Origin: Actinotalea solisilvae
GTDB taxonomy: Bacteria > Actinomycetota > Actinomycetes > Actinomycetales > Cellulomonadaceae
Reading direction: 5' to 3'
Assembly (NCBI RefSeq): GCF_016464425.1
Contig: NZ_JADDKQ010000004.1
Location: 62,001 to 126,000 of the forward strand
DNA length: 64,000 nucleotides
The notes below the pieces were generated by a model. It did not search any database and was not told the DNA's origin. It saw only the letters and a program-made list of their open reading frames with translations. Shown here piece after piece: positions 1 through 8,978 of this stretch. The first letter of the stretch is position 1; each line of letters opens with the position of its first letter. The translations under genes and the position numbers were made by a program.

Positions 1-206
1 GCGACGTCGTCAAGGCCGTGATCGTGCGCACCACCAAGGAGCGCCGTCGCCCGGACGGTTCGTACATCAAGTTCGACGAGAACGCCGCCGTGATCCTCAA
101 GGGTGACGGCGAGCCTCGCGGCACCCGCATCTTCGGCCCGGTGGGTCGTGAGCTGCGCGACAAGAAGTTCATGAAGATCATCTCGCTGGCGCCGGAGGTG
201 CTCTGA
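1..206 (+). CDS. rplN: 50S ribosomal protein L14 (partial, 5' end outside window)
   Basis: This is the C-terminal 67 residues of uL14, a large-subunit protein at the subunit interface. The reading frame is open from the window edge (first full codon at base 3) and ends with the typical L14 tail reading ...[19 protein letters not shown]. The internal stretch [17 protein letters not shown] is characteristic of the family. It is followed 2 nt later by rplX, the standard spc-operon order. Only the missing 5' end is uncertain. Confidence 0.97.
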   Translation, partial: DVVKAVIVRTTKERRRPDGSYIKFDENAAVILKGDGEPRGTRIFGPVGRELRDKKFMKIISLAPEVL

Positions 207-208
207 CC

Positions 209-550
209 ATGGCCAAGATCAAGAAGGGCGACCTCGTCGTCGTCATCTCGGGCCGCGACCGCGGCAAGCAGGGGCGCGTGCTCGAGGTCGTCAAGGACTC
301 GGACCGCGTCATCGTCGAGGGCGTCCAGCGTGTGACCAAGCACGTCAAGGCCGGCCAGTCGAACCGCGGCACGCGCACGGGTGGCATCGAGACCGTCGAG
401 GCCCCCATCCACGTCAGCAATGTGATGCTGGTCGACCCGGAGACCAAGAAGGGCACCCGGGTCGGGTACCGCACCGAGGAGATCGAGCGCGACGGGCGTA
501 CCCGCACCGTCCGGGTCCGCGTGGCCAAGCGCTCCGGTAAGGACATCTGA
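209..550 (+). CDS. rplX: 50S ribosomal protein L24
   Basis: This is uL24, an early assembly protein of the 50S subunit. The 113 residues start [22 protein letters not shown], which is the KOW motif of this family, and the length is normal. The ATG follows the rplN stop by two bases. The TGA overlaps the rplE ATG (TGATG), so translational coupling is likely. The C-terminal half (residues 65-113) is basic and typical of actinobacterial L24. Confidence 0.97.
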   Translation: MAKIKKGDLVVVISGRDRGKQGRVLEVVKDSDRVIVEGVQRVTKHVKAGQSNRGTRTGGIETVEAPIHVSNVMLVDPETKKGTRVGYRTEEIERDGRTRTVRVRVAKRSGKDI

Positions 551-1134
551 TGAGCACCCAGACCGAGGCCGCGACCACCGAGACCCGTGAGGTCCCGCGG
601 CTCAAGGCGCGCTACGCCGAGGAGATCCTCCCGGCGCTCCGCGAGGAGTTCGCGCACGAGAACGTCAACCAGGTCGCGCGCCTGGTGAAGATCGTCGTCA
701 ACATGGGCGTCGGTGAGGCCGCGCGCGACTCGAAGCTCATCGAGGGCGCGATCAAGGACCTCACCGCGATCACCGGGCAGAAGCCGCAGGTGACCAAGGC
801 GCGCAAGTCGATCGCCCAGTTCAAGCTGCGCGAGGGCATGCCGATCGGCGCCCACGTGACGCTGCGCGGCGACCGGATGTGGGAGTTCGCGGACCGGCTG
901 GTCTCGCTCGCCCTCCCGCGCATCCGCGACTTCCGTGGCCTGTCGCCGAAGCAGTTCGACGGGCACGGCAACTACACCTTCGGCCTGACCGAGCAGGTGA
1001 TGTTCCACGAGATCGACCCCGACCGCACCGACCGGCAGCGCGGCATGGACATCACCGTCGTGACGACCGCGACCACCGACGACGAGGGCCGCTCGCTGCT
1101 CCGCCGTCTGGGCTTCCCCTTCAAGGAGAACTGA
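550..1134 (+). CDS. rplE: 50S ribosomal protein L5
   Basis: This is uL5, which binds 5S rRNA and forms part of the central protuberance. It has 194 residues. After an N-terminal extension of about 15 residues ([16 protein letters not shown]), the usual core begins at [34 protein letters not shown] and the C-terminal [15 protein letters not shown] are family signatures. The start codon overlaps the rplX stop and the stop lies one base before rpsN. Confidence 0.97.
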   Translation: MSTQTEAATTETREVPRLKARYAEEILPALREEFAHENVNQVARLVKIVVNMGVGEAARDSKLIEGAIKDLTAITGQKPQVTKARKSIAQFKLREGMPIGAHVTLRGDRMWEFADRLVSLALPRIRDFRGLSPKQFDGHGNYTFGLTEQVMFHEIDPDRTDRQRGMDITVVTTATTDDEGRSLLRRLGFPFKEN

Positions 1135-1135
1135 C

Positions 1136-1321
1136 ATGGCGAAGACTGCCCTGATCCAGAAGGCGGCGCGCAAGCCGAAGTTCGGCGTCCGTGCCTACAG
1201 CCGGTGCCAGCGGTGCGGCCGTCCGCACTCGGTCTACCGCAAGTTCGGCCTCTGCCGTATCTGCGTGCGCCAGATGGCGCACCGCGGCGAGCTTCCCGGT
1301 GTCACCAAGAGCAGCTGGTAA
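1136..1321 (+). CDS. rpsZ: 30S ribosomal protein S14 type Z (zinc-binding)
   Basis: This is uS14 of the short zinc form, 61 residues, in the 30S head. Two CXXC pairs (CQRC at residues 23-26 and CRIC near 39-42) form the zinc site. The length and the C-terminus [10 protein letters not shown] match type Z proteins of Actinobacteria. It is the regular spc-operon copy. A zinc-free paralogue, if there is one, would lie elsewhere in the genome. Confidence 0.97.
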   Translation: MAKTALIQKAARKPKFGVRAYSRCQRCGRPHSVYRKFGLCRICVRQMAHRGELPGVTKSSW

Positions 1322-1338
1322 CGACGACGCCGTAGGTC

Positions 1339-1361
1339 CGGCGGTGCACTCCGCACCGCCG
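1339..1361 (+). promoter_or_regulatory. RNA hairpin between rpsN and rpsH
   Basis: A perfect 9-bp inverted repeat (CGGCGGTGC, loop ACTCC, GCACCGCCG) sits in the 71-nt gap before rpsH. It has no T-run. It could pause transcription, protect the mRNA, or be a protein-binding leader. S8 regulates the spc operon in E. coli by binding mRNA, but nothing here proves an S8 site. Confidence 0.4.
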
Positions 1362-1392
1362 CGATACCGCGGCGAGGAAGGGCGACAGCCCG

Positions 1393-1788
1393 ATGATGAC
1401 TGACCCGATCGCAGACATGCTCACCCGTCTGCGGAACGCGAACTCCGCGTACCACGACTCCGTCACGATGCCCTACAGCAAGCTCAAGGGGAACATCGCC
1501 GACATCCTCAAGGCCGAGGGCTACATCGCCGGCTGGTCCGTCGAGGACGCCCTCGTGGGCAAGAGCCTCACGATCCAGCTGAAGTTCGGCCCCAACCGCG
1601 AGCGCTCGCTCGCCGGCGTCCGCCGCGTGTCCAAGCCGGGCCTGCGCGTGTACGCCAAGTCGACCAACCTGCCCCGCGTGCTGGGCGGCCTCGGCGTGGC
1701 GATCCTCTCCACGTCCTCCGGCCTGCTCACCGACAAGCAGGCCGCCAAGAAGGGCGTGGGTGGGGAAGTCCTCGCCTACGTCTGGTAA
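1393..1788 (+). CDS. rpsH: 30S ribosomal protein S8
   Basis: This is uS8, a primary 16S rRNA binder in the 30S platform. The 131 residues include the conserved [15 protein letters not shown] start and the C-terminal [26 protein letters not shown], so the length is normal. Two ATG codons stand in tandem (1393 and 1396) after a GAGGAAGGG ribosome-binding stretch; either could be used. A 71-nt gap with a hairpin precedes it, the largest gap in this part of the operon. Confidence 0.97.
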   Translation: MMTDPIADMLTRLRNANSAYHDSVTMPYSKLKGNIADILKAEGYIAGWSVEDALVGKSLTIQLKFGPNRERSLAGVRRVSKPGLRVYAKSTNLPRVLGGLGVAILSTSSGLLTDKQAAKKGVGGEVLAYVW

Positions 1789-1812
1789 CCCGAGAACCGA
1801 GAGGAGAAGACC

Positions 1813-2349
1813 ATGTCTCGAATCGGCAAGGTCCCCGTCCCGGTCCCGGCCGGCGTGGACGTGAGCATCGACGGCGCCGAGGTGACGGTCAAGGGCCCCA
1901 AGGGCACCCTGACGCACACCGTCCCCGCGCCCATCCAGGTCGCCCAGGAGGACGGCACCCTCGTGGTGACGCGCCCGGACGACGAGCGCGCGTCGCGCTC
2001 GCTGCACGGCCTGACCCGCACGCTGCTGTCGAACCTCGTCGTGGGCGTCACCGAGGGCTACACCAAGCGCCTCGAGATCGTCGGCACGGGCTACCGCGTG
2101 ACCGCCAAGGGCTCGGACCTCGAGTTCGCCCTCGGCTTCAGCCACCCGGTCGTCGTCAGCGCGCCCGAGGGCATCTCCTTCGCGGTCGAGGCGCCCACGC
2201 GCTTCTCCGTGAGCGGGATCGACAAGCAGCAGGTCGGCGAGGTCGCCGCGAACATCCGCAAGATCCGCAAGCCCGAGCCGTACAAGGGCAAGGGTGTGCG
2301 CTACGCGGGCGAGGTCGTCCGCCGCAAGGCCGGAAAGGCTGGTAAGTGA
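1813..2349 (+). CDS. rplF: 50S ribosomal protein L6
   Basis: This is uL6, near the sarcin-ricin loop and GTPase-associated centre. Its 178 residues contain two tandem L6 domains, with [19 protein letters not shown] at the start and the conserved [19 protein letters not shown] near the C-terminus. The ATG has a strong GAGGAGAAG ribosome-binding site. Its stop overlaps a GTG upstream of the rplR start. Confidence 0.97.
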   Translation: MSRIGKVPVPVPAGVDVSIDGAEVTVKGPKGTLTHTVPAPIQVAQEDGTLVVTRPDDERASRSLHGLTRTLLSNLVVGVTEGYTKRLEIVGTGYRVTAKGSDLEFALGFSHPVVVSAPEGISFAVEAPTRFSVSGIDKQQVGEVAANIRKIRKPEPYKGKGVRYAGEVVRRKAGKAGK

Positions 2350-2351
2350 CG

Positions 2352-2723
2352 ATGGCACTCACGATCCGTGGCAAGGGCAAGTCCGTCGCCCGTGCGCGTC
2401 GCCACCTGCGCCTGCGCAAGAAGGTCACCGGCACGCCGGTGCGCCCGCGTCTCGTCGTCTCGCGCTCGAGCCGCCACATGGTGGCCCAGGTCGTCGACGA
2501 CACCGTCGGCCGCACGCTGGCCTCCGCGTCGACCCTCGAGGTCGACCTGCGGGGCTTCGACGGCGACAAGACCGCCAAGGCCCGTCGCGTCGGTGAGCTC
2601 GTGGCCGAGCGCGCCAAGGCCGCCGGCGTCGAGGCCGTCGTGTTCGACCGCGGCGGCAACAAGTACCACGGGCGGGTCGCGGCGGTCGCCGACGGCGCCC
2701 GCGAGGGCGGGCTGGTCCTGTGA
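2352..2723 (+). CDS. rplR: 50S ribosomal protein L18
   Basis: This is uL18, a 5S rRNA-binding protein. From the ATG at 2352 it has 123 residues, beginning [20 protein letters not shown] and ending [12 protein letters not shown], both typical. A GTG at 2346 is in frame two codons upstream and overlaps the rplF stop. The ATG is preferred because it matches the usual N-terminus. Confidence 0.96.
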   Translation: MALTIRGKGKSVARARRHLRLRKKVTGTPVRPRLVVSRSSRHMVAQVVDDTVGRTLASASTLEVDLRGFDGDKTAKARRVGELVAERAKAAGVEAVVFDRGGNKYHGRVAAVADGAREGGLVL

Positions 2724-2766
2724 CCGCCACCCGAGTCCTGTCCGTACGGAAGCAGAGGAACCACTG

Positions 2767-3402
2767 ATGGCTGCACCTCAGCGCAGCAACACCGGCGCCC
2801 AGGGCGGCGCGGGCGGTGACCGCCGCGACGGTGGTCGCCGCGACGGCGGACGTCGCGGAGACGCCGCCGAGAAGAGTGCCTTCGTCGAGCGAGTGGTCAC
2901 CATCAACCGGGTGTCCAAGGTCGTCAAGGGTGGTCGTCGCTTCAGCTTCACGGCGCTCGTCGTCGTGGGCGACGGTGACGGCACCGTCGGCGTCGGCTAC
3001 GGCAAGGCCAAGGAGGTCCCCGCGGCGATCGCCAAGGGTGTCGAGGAGGCGAAGAAGAGCTTCTTCCGCGTCCCGCGCATCCAGGGCACGATCCCGCACC
3101 CGATCACGGGTGAGGCCGCCGCGGGCGTCGTCTTCCTGCGTCCGGCGTCGCCGGGTACCGGTGTCATCGCCGGTGGTCCCGTGCGTGCGGTGCTCGAGTG
3201 CGCCGGCATCCACGACGTCCTGTCGAAGTCCATGGGCTCGTCCAACGCGATCAACATCGTCCACGCGACGGTCGCGGCGCTGCGCGGGCTCGAGGAGCCC
3301 GAGGCCGTGGCTGCGCGCCGCGGGCTGTCGCTCGAGCACGTGACGCCGGCCTCGATGCTGCGTGCGCGCGCCGCGGGCGTCGCCGCGAAGGCGGGTGCGT
3401 GA
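2767..3402 (+). CDS. rpsE: 30S ribosomal protein S5
   Basis: This is uS5, important for decoding fidelity and located at the mRNA entry channel. It has 211 residues from the ATG at 2767. The conserved core ([20 protein letters not shown] onward, then [20 protein letters not shown]) starts near residue 39. Ahead of it is an N-terminal extension rich in Gly, Arg and Asp with DGGRR repeats, as in other actinobacterial S5 proteins. The TGA overlaps the ATG of rpmD. Confidence 0.97.
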   Translation: MAAPQRSNTGAQGGAGGDRRDGGRRDGGRRGDAAEKSAFVERVVTINRVSKVVKGGRRFSFTALVVVGDGDGTVGVGYGKAKEVPAAIAKGVEEAKKSFFRVPRIQGTIPHPITGEAAAGVVFLRPASPGTGVIAGGPVRAVLECAGIHDVLSKSMGSSNAINIVHATVAALRGLEEPEAVAARRGLSLEHVTPASMLRARAAGVAAKAGA

Positions 3403-3584
3403 TGGCCCGGCTCAAGGTGACCCAGACCAAGTCCGCCATCGGCGGCAAGCAGAACCAGCGCGACACGCTGCGGACCCTCGGCCTCAAGCGCATCGGCGAC
3501 GTCGTCGTCAAGGAGGACCGTCCTGAGATCCGCGGCATGGTCGCCACGGTGACCCACCTGGTCGCCGTCGAGGAGGTCGAGTGA
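3402..3584 (+). CDS. rpmD: 50S ribosomal protein L30
   Basis: This is uL30, a small 50S protein of 60 residues. [20 protein letters not shown] is the usual beginning, and the full-length single domain ends [10 protein letters not shown]. Its start overlaps the rpsE stop (TGATG). Its stop overlaps a GTG codon upstream of rplO (GTGACCATG), so S5, L30 and L15 are probably translationally coupled. Confidence 0.97.
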   Translation: MARLKVTQTKSAIGGKQNQRDTLRTLGLKRIGDVVVKEDRPEIRGMVATVTHLVAVEEVE

Positions 3585-3586
3585 CC

Positions 3587-4348
3587 ATGGCAGAGACCAA
3601 GAAGGACAAGGACGCGGCCGCCAAGGCGACCGCGACGACGTCCGCCAAGGCGGCCGCCGAGAAGCCGGCCGCCGAGAAGAAGGCGGCCGCGAAGAAGGCG
3701 CCCGCGACCAAGGCGACCTCGGAGGCCAAGGCCGACAAGCCGGCCAAGGCGACCAAGGCCGCCAAGGCCGAGGCGTCGGCCGCCGCCGAGAAGCCGGCGC
3801 GTGCCTCGAAGGCGACGACGGAGACCTCCGCCGCCGCCGACAAGCCCGCCAAGGCCGCGACGCGCTCGTCCGCGAGCACGAAGAAGGCCGCGCCCGAAGG
3901 CGCCGGTGGCACCCTCAAGGTGCACCACCTGCGTCCCGCCCCCGGCGCGCACACCGCGAAGACCCGTGTCGGTCGTGGTGAGGCGTCGAAGGGCAAGACG
4001 GCCGGTCGAGGCACCAAGGGCACGAAGGCCCGCTACCAGGTGCCCGAGCGGTTCGAGGGTGGGCAGATGCCCATGCACATGCGCCTGCCGAAGCTGCGCG
4101 GGTTCAAGAACCCGTTCCGCACGGAGTACCAGGTCGTCAACCTCGAGAAGCTCGCCACCCTGTACCCGCAGGGCGGGGACGTCACGGTCGAGGACCTCGT
4201 GGCCAAGGGTGCCGTCCGCAAGGGCGCGCCGGTCAAGGTGCTCGGCGACGGTGACGTGAGCGTCAAGCTCACGGTCGCCGTCCAGAAGGTCTCGGCCTCG
4301 GCCGCGGAGAAGATCGTCGCCGCCGGCGGCACGATCACCCAGGACTGA
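3587..4348 (+). CDS. rplO: 50S ribosomal protein L15 with long Ala/Lys-rich N-terminal extension
   Basis: This is uL15, an assembly protein in the interior of the 50S subunit. The family core of about 145 residues begins at residue 109 ([20 protein letters not shown]) and ends in the usual KIVAAGGTI region. Residues 1-108 are almost entirely Ala, Lys, Glu, Thr and Pro, made of [18 protein letters not shown] repeats resembling histone H1 or HupB tails. The ATG at 3587 lies 2 nt after the rpmD stop; a GTG at 3581 overlaps that stop. An in-frame GTG at 3920 would give the core alone but would lose the conserved TLK and has no good ribosome-binding site. The extension is therefore probably translated. 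Confidence 0.93.
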   Translation: MAETKKDKDAAAKATATTSAKAAAEKPAAEKKAAAKKAPATKATSEAKADKPAKATKAAKAEASAAAEKPARASKATTETSAAADKPAKAATRSSASTKKAAPEGAGGTLKVHHLRPAPGAHTAKTRVGRGEASKGKTAGRGTKGTKARYQVPERFEGGQMPMHMRLPKLRGFKNPFRTEYQVVNLEKLATLYPQGGDVTVEDLVAKGAVRKGAPVKVLGDGDVSVKLTVAVQKVSASAAEKIVAAGGTITQD

Positions 4349-4354
4349 GCTGGA

Positions 4355-4389
4355 GCAGGGGCCGGGCCGCATCGCGACCCGGCCCCTGC
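4355..4389 (+). terminator. Hairpin terminator after rplO
   Basis: A perfect 12-bp inverted repeat (GCAGGGGCCGGG / CCCGGCCCCTGC) with an 11-nt loop follows the rplO stop by 6 nt. There is no T-tract, as is common in high-GC actinobacteria. It marks the likely end of the spc transcript, with secY starting a new unit after a 174-nt gap. Confidence 0.65.
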
Positions 4390-4522
4390 GCCGTCCGGTG
4401 ACGGACCTCGGTTAGGGTTCGCACGGGAATCGCGGCACCGCGGCGTCGGACATCGGACGCGGGCCGCACGCCGGGTCACCCGGCACGACGACACACCGCC
4501 CGCGGGCGGAGCAGGAGGACAG

Positions 4523-5821
4523 GTGCTCAGCGCATTCGCCCGGGCGTTCCGGACGCCAGACCTGCGGCGCAAGCTGCTGTTCACGATCGCGGTGATGGCC
4601 GTCTTCCGGCTCGGCTCGTTCCTGCCGACGCCGGGCGTCGACTACGGCAACGTGCAGCAGTGCGTCGAGGAGACGCAGGGCGCCAACGACCTGCTCGGCC
4701 TCATCAACCTCTTCAGCGGCGGTGCGCTGCTCCAGCTCGCGGTCTTCGCGCTGGGGATCATGCCCTACATCACCGCGAGCATCATCGTGCAGCTGCTGCG
4801 GGTGGTCATCCCGCACTTCGAGGCGCTGCACCAGGAGGGCCAGTCCGGCACGGCGCGCCTCACGCAGTACACGCGCTACCTGACGATCGGCCTCGCGATC
4901 CTCCAGTCGACGACGATCATCACGGTCGCCCGCAACGGCCTGCTCTTCGCGAACTGCTCGGTGCCGGTGATCCCGGAGGACGGCGTCATCACGATCCTCC
5001 TGATGATCATCACGATGACCGCGGGGACCGCGATCATCATGTGGCTCGGGGAGCTCATCAGCGAGCGCGGCATCGGCAACGGCATGTCGCTGCTGATCTT
5101 CACGCAGATCGCGGCGACCTTCCCGGTCGCGATGTGGTCGATCGCCGGCGGCGAGAACGGCGTGACGAAGTTCCTCATCGTCTTCGCCGTGATCGTCCTC
5201 GTCATCGGGCTGGTCGTGTTCGTCGAGCAGTCGCAGCGCCGGATCCCGGTCCAGTACGCCAAGCGCATGGTCGGTCGGAAGATGTACGGCGGCTCGAGCA
5301 CCTACATCCCGATCAAGATCAACATGTCGGGCGTCATCCCGGTGATCTTCGCCTCGTCGCTGCTCGCGATCCCCGGGCTCGTCGCGCAGTTCGGCGACCA
5401 GACGGCCGGCTGGGTCCAGTGGATCTCGGTGAACGTCGCCGACCCGGCGTCCCCGCTCAACATCGGGCTCTACGTCGTCCTCATCATCTTCTTCGCCTAC
5501 TTCTACACGGCGATCACGTTCAACCCGGACGAGGTCGCGGACAACATGAAGAAGTACGGCGGCTTCATCCCGGGCATCCGCGCCGGGCGCCCGACGGCCG
5601 AGTACCTGGACTACGTGATCTCGCGGATCACGGCGCCGGGCTCGCTCTACCTGGCGTTCGTCGCGATGATCCCGCTCATCGCGTTCATCCTGCTCGACGT
5701 CGGCACGAACATCCCGTTCGGCGGCGCCTCGATCCTCATCGTCGTCGGCGTGGGCATGGAGACGGTCAAGCAGATCGAGTCGCAGCTCCAGCAGCGACAC
5801 TACGAGGGGTTCCTGCGGTGA
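4523..5821 (+). CDS. secY: Preprotein translocase subunit SecY
   Basis: This is the channel-forming subunit of the Sec translocon in the cytoplasmic membrane. The 432 residues show the ten hydrophobic segments expected. Signature stretches include FRLGSFLPTPGVDY near the N-terminus and ALGIMPYITASIIVQLL for the second membrane segment. The C-terminus ends QLQQRHYEGFLR. The GTG start has a strong AGGAGGA site. It is separated from rplO by a hairpin and gap, and its stop overlaps the adk start, so it heads a secY-adk-map unit. Confidence 0.97.
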   Translation: MLSAFARAFRTPDLRRKLLFTIAVMAVFRLGSFLPTPGVDYGNVQQCVEETQGANDLLGLINLFSGGALLQLAVFALGIMPYITASIIVQLLRVVIPHFEALHQEGQSGTARLTQYTRYLTIGLAILQSTTIITVARNGLLFANCSVPVIPEDGVITILLMIITMTAGTAIIMWLGELISERGIGNGMSLLIFTQIAATFPVAMWSIAGGENGVTKFLIVFAVIVLVIGLVVFVEQSQRRIPVQYAKRMVGRKMYGGSSTYIPIKINMSGVIPVIFASSLLAIPGLVAQFGDQTAGWVQWISVNVADPASPLNIGLYVVLIIFFAYFYTAITFNPDEVADNMKKYGGFIPGIRAGRPTAEYLDYVISRITAPGSLYLAFVAMIPLIAFILLDVGTNIPFGGASILIVVGVGMETVKQIESQLQQRHYEGFLR

Positions 5822-6405
5822 CGGCTCGACTGGTGATCATGGGGCCGCAGGGCGCCGGCAAGGGCACGCAGGCAGCGCGTCTGGCCGAGCGCCTGGGCGT
5901 GCCCGCGATCTCGACCGGGGACATCTTCCGGGCGAACATCAAGGGAGGCACCGAGCTCGGCGTGCTCGCGCAGTCGTACTCCGCGCGCGGCGAGCTCGTG
6001 CCCGACGAGGTCACGAACGCCATGGTGCGCGACCGCCTCGCCCAGGCGGACGTCGAGCCCGGCTTCATCCTCGACGGGTACCCGCGCAACGCGGCCCAGG
6101 TCGACGAGCTCGACGCGATCCTCGGCGAGCACGGCGTCACGCTCGACGCCGTCGTCGAGCTCACGGCGGACCGCGACGAGCTCCTCGCGCGGCTCGCCCG
6201 ACGCGCCGAGATCGAGGGCCGCGAGGACGACACCCCGGAGTCGATCGCGCGCCGCCTCGACATCTACGCCGAGCAGACGGCGCCCCTCACGACCGCGTAC
6301 GCCGCGCGCGACCTGCTCGTCCAGGTGGACGGCATCGGCGGGATCGACGAGGTCACCGAGCGCCTCGTCGCGGCCCTCGGCGCCGTCGTGCCCGACGCGG
6401 TCTGA
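5818..6405 (+). CDS. adk: Adenylate kinase
   Basis: It interconverts ATP plus AMP and 2 ADP. It has 195 residues from a GTG at 5818 that overlaps the secY stop by 4 nt. Visible motifs are the P-loop GPQGAGKGTQ near residue 9, the AMP-site segment STGDIFRANI, and DGYPRNAAQ. The lid is short and lacks the four-cysteine zinc knuckle, as usual in actinobacterial Adk. Confidence 0.96.
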   Translation: MTARLVIMGPQGAGKGTQAARLAERLGVPAISTGDIFRANIKGGTELGVLAQSYSARGELVPDEVTNAMVRDRLAQADVEPGFILDGYPRNAAQVDELDAILGEHGVTLDAVVELTADRDELLARLARRAEIEGREDDTPESIARRLDIYAEQTAPLTTAYAARDLLVQVDGIGGIDEVTERLVAALGAVVPDAV

Positions 6406-6412
6406 GGTCGAC

Positions 6413-7234
6413 GTGTTCGGCCGCGAGGCGATCGAGTACAAGACGCGCGAGCAGGTCCAGGCCATGCGCCGCGCCGGCCTCGTCGTGGCGCAGGCGCACG
6501 CCGCCGTGCGCGAGGCGGTCCGCCCCGGCCTGACGACCGCGGACCTCGACGCCGTCGCGGCGGGCGTCATCGAGGGCGCCGGAGCGACGCCGTCGTTCCT
6601 CGGCTACCACGGGTACCCGGCCACCCTGTGCGTGTCGGTGAACGACGAGATCGTGCACGGCATCCCGGGCGACCGGCAGCTCGAGCCGGGCGACGTCGTC
6701 TCGGTGGACTGCGGCGCGATCGTCGACGGCTGGCACGGCGACGCCGCGTTCACCGTGGTGCTCCCGGACGCGGACCCGGCCGACGTGGCGCTGAGCGACA
6801 CGACCGAGCGCGCCATGTGGGCCGGCATCGCCGCCCTCGCGACGGGGGAGCGGCTCGGCGTCGTGGGCGACGCGGTCGAGGACGTCGTCGCGGCCGCGCC
6901 CGTGACCTACGGCATCGTCCAGGAGTACGTCGGCCACGGCATCGGCAGCGCGATGCACCAGCCGCCCGAGGTGCTCAACTACCGCGCCCGCGGCAAGAGC
7001 CCCAAGCTCCGCGCGGGCCTCTGCGTGGCGATCGAGCCGATGCTCACGCGCGGGTCCCGCATGACGCAGGTGCTCGAGGACGACTGGACCGTCGTGACCG
7101 AGGACGGCACCCGCGCCGCGCACTGGGAGCACACCGTCGCGATCGGCCCGGAGGGCATCTGGGTGCTCACGGCGGCCGACGGCGGCGCGCAGCGGCTCGC
7201 CGAGCTCGGCGTGACAGTCGCCCCGTGGGAGTGA
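6413..7234 (+). CDS. map: Methionine aminopeptidase, type I
   Basis: It removes the initiator methionine from nascent proteins using two metal ions. It has 273 residues. The metal ligands fall in the usual places: GDVVSVDCGAIVDGWHGDAA (two aspartates), GHGIG (His), IEPM (Glu) and WEHTVAI (Glu). There is no SH3-like N-terminal zinc extension. The GTG at 6413 follows adk by 7 nt with a GAGG site. It is the last gene of the secY-adk-map run, followed by a promoter for infA. Confidence 0.95.
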   Translation: MFGREAIEYKTREQVQAMRRAGLVVAQAHAAVREAVRPGLTTADLDAVAAGVIEGAGATPSFLGYHGYPATLCVSVNDEIVHGIPGDRQLEPGDVVSVDCGAIVDGWHGDAAFTVVLPDADPADVALSDTTERAMWAGIAALATGERLGVVGDAVEDVVAAAPVTYGIVQEYVGHGIGSAMHQPPEVLNYRARGKSPKLRAGLCVAIEPMLTRGSRMTQVLEDDWTVVTEDGTRAAHWEHTVAIGPEGIWVLTAADGGAQRLAELGVTVAPWE

Positions 7235-7255
7235 CCCGGACCGCGGAGGCCGTGG

Positions 7256-7284
7256 TTCACGGGCGCGCGAGGATGGCGTAGGAT
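7256..7284 (+). promoter_or_regulatory. Sigma-70 type promoter for infA operon
   Basis: A -35 box TTCACG (7256-7261) and a -10 box TAGGAT (7279-7284) are separated by exactly 17 nt. Transcription would start near 7291, leaving an untranslated leader of about 180 nt before infA. Confidence 0.7.
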
Positions 7285-7379
7285 AGCCCGTTGGGTGCGT
7301 GTGCCCCCGATGTTCCCCGGCGAGTCCTCGTGGCAGCCAGGCGTCACCGGGGTCCCGGCACCCGCTCCCCGCTCGACAG

Positions 7380-7405
7380 CCCCTGACGGTCCCGACCGCC
7401 AGGGG
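7380..7405 (+). promoter_or_regulatory. Hairpin in the infA leader
   Basis: An inverted repeat (CCCCTGACGGTC / GACCGCCAGGGG, one mismatch) lies in the 5' leader about 90 nt downstream of the predicted start site. It could act as an attenuator, pause or stability element. No T-run follows. Confidence 0.4.
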
Positions 7406-7469
7406 AGTGCCCGCCGTCCGGCGGGTGCGACGAGCGGGACGTCGTGTCGTCACAGAGTTAGCGGAGGAA

Positions 7470-7691
7470 ATGGCAAAGAAGGACGGTGTCATCGAGATCG
7501 AGGGCAGCGTGGTCGAGGCCCTGCCGAACGCGATGTTCCGCGTGGAGCTGGCCAACGGTCACAAGGTGCTCGCCCACATCTCGGGCAAGATGCGTCAGCA
7601 CTACATCCGGATCCTCCCCGAGGACCGGGTGGTCGTTGAGCTGAGCCCGTACGACCTGTCCCGCGGCCGGATCGTCTACCGCTACAAGTAG
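7470..7691 (+). CDS. infA: Translation initiation factor IF-1
   Basis: This is the small OB-fold factor that occupies the ribosomal A site during initiation. It has 73 residues starting [20 protein letters not shown] and ending [11 protein letters not shown], which is textbook IF-1. A GCGGAGGAA ribosome-binding site precedes the ATG. It heads the infA-rpmJ-rpsM-rpsK-rpoA-rplQ cluster and has its own promoter. Confidence 0.97.
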   Translation: MAKKDGVIEIEGSVVEALPNAMFRVELANGHKVLAHISGKMRQHYIRILPEDRVVVELSPYDLSRGRIVYRYK

Positions 7692-7776
7692 TCCGCAGGT
7701 GATCGACAGATCACCCCCATCGACACTGCCGCCCGTCGCACGCTCGTGCGCGCGTGCGGCGGCGGAGGAACGCAGC

Positions 7777-7890
7777 ATGAAGGTCAAGCCCAGCGTCAAG
7801 AAGATCTGCGACAAGTGCAAGGTGATCCGCCGGCACGGTCGCGTCATGGTCATCTGCGAGAACCTGCGGCACAAGCAGCGCCAGGGCTGA
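7777..7890 (+). CDS. rpmJ: 50S ribosomal protein L36
   Basis: This is bL36 of the zinc-binding type, 37 residues: [20 protein letters not shown] and so on to KQRQG. The C11, C14, C27 and H32 zinc ligands (CDKC, ICENLRH) are present. A GGCGGAGGAA site lies upstream. The standard infA-rpmJ-rpsM order supports the call. Confidence 0.96.
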   Translation: MKVKPSVKKICDKCKVIRRHGRVMVICENLRHKQRQG

Positions 7891-7900
7891 CGCCCCGGCG

Positions 7901-8060
7901 TCCCGGCCTCGAGCCGGGAGCAGCAGGTCGACCCAGTCGACCACCGGCACCGCACCTGCGGTGACCGGACCAGCGCACGGTCAGCGCTCCTCGTCGGACC
8001 TCGGTCCGGCAGGCGCAACCCCCGGTCGGAGGCCGGGGCCCGCAGCAGCGGGAGGGCCGT
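7901..8060 (+). promoter_or_regulatory. Structured leader between rpmJ and rpsM
   Basis: The 204-nt gap contains consecutive inverted repeats: TCCCGGC/GCCGGGA (7901-7919), GGTCGAC/GTCGACC (7926-7942), ACCGCA/TGCGGT shortly after, and a CCCCGG/CCGGGG pair near 8020-8040. No ORF is evident. This density of hairpins looks like an RNA leader or processing region ahead of the S13-S11 genes rather than a simple terminator. Confidence 0.4.
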
Positions 8061-8094
8061 GCGGAGGACCTCCGAGGCAGTACAGGAGTCATCA

Positions 8095-8475
8095 GTGGCA
8101 CGTCTCGTCGGCGTCGACCTCCCCCGCGACAAGCGGCTCGAGGTCGCGCTCACCTACATCTACGGCGTCGGCCGTACCCGCGCGCAGCAGACGCTCGCCG
8201 CGACCGGCATCAGCCCGGACCTGCGCGTGAAGGACCTCGGCGACGCCGAGCTCGTCGCGCTGCGCGACCACCTCGAGGGGAACTACCGCCTCGAGGGTGA
8301 CCTCCGCCGCGAGGTCGCCGCCGACATCCGCCGCAAGGTCGAGATCGGCAGCTACGAGGGCATCCGTCACCGCCGGGGTCTGCCCGTGCGCGGTCAGCGG
8401 ACCAAGACCAACGCCCGCACCCGCAAGGGTCCGAAGCGCACCGTGGCCGGCAAGAAGAAGGCCGGGCGCAAGTAG
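8095..8475 (+). CDS. rpsM: 30S ribosomal protein S13
   Basis: This is uS13 of the 30S head, contacting the P-site tRNA and the subunit bridge. It has 126 residues from a [23 protein letters not shown] at the start, then the conserved [20 protein letters not shown] and a basic tail ending KKKAGRK. AGGAG upstream of the GTG supports this start. Its 200-nt upstream gap is unusually long for this cluster. Confidence 0.96.
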   Translation: MARLVGVDLPRDKRLEVALTYIYGVGRTRAQQTLAATGISPDLRVKDLGDAELVALRDHLEGNYRLEGDLRREVAADIRRKVEIGSYEGIRHRRGLPVRGQRTKTNARTRKGPKRTVAGKKKAGRK

Positions 8476-8561
8476 CCCGCAGTCCGGGGCGCACCGCGCG
8501 CTGACGTCTCAGCGACCCGCGGCCCCCGGTCCGACGACCTCAGACCTCGAGAAGGAACGAC

Positions 8562-8969
8562 ATGCCTCCCAAGACCCGTACCGCCGGCGCCGCGCGCAAG
8601 CCGCGTCGCAAGGAGAAGAAGAACATCGCCGTGGGCGTCGCCCACATCAAGAGCACCTTCAACAACACCATCGTGTCGATCACCGACCCGTCCGGTGCCG
8701 TCGTCGCCTGGGCCTCCTCCGGCCAGGTCGGCTTCAAGGGCTCGCGCAAGTCCACGCCGTTCGCCGCGCAGCTCGCCGCCGAGGCGGCCGCCCGCCGCGC
8801 GCAGGAGCACGGCATGAAGAAGGTCGACGTCTTCGTCAAGGGCCCCGGCTCGGGCCGCGAGACCGCGATCCGCTCGCTGCAGGCGACCGGGCTCGAGGTC
8901 GGCTCGATCCAGGACGTGACGCCGCAGGCGCACAACGGCTGCCGTCCGCCGAAGCGCCGCCGCGTCTGA
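8562..8969 (+). CDS. rpsK: 30S ribosomal protein S11
   Basis: This is uS11 of the 30S platform. It has 135 residues with the conserved [37 protein letters not shown] and the C-terminal [28 protein letters not shown] ribosome-binding site precedes the ATG. No rpsD (S4) lies between it and rpoA, the usual arrangement in many Micrococcales. Confidence 0.97.
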   Translation: MPPKTRTAGAARKPRRKEKKNIAVGVAHIKSTFNNTIVSITDPSGAVVAWASSGQVGFKGSRKSTPFAAQLAAEAAARRAQEHGMKKVDVFVKGPGSGRETAIRSLQATGLEVGSIQDVTPQAHNGCRPPKRRRV

Positions 8970-8978
8970 CGCCGCCGT

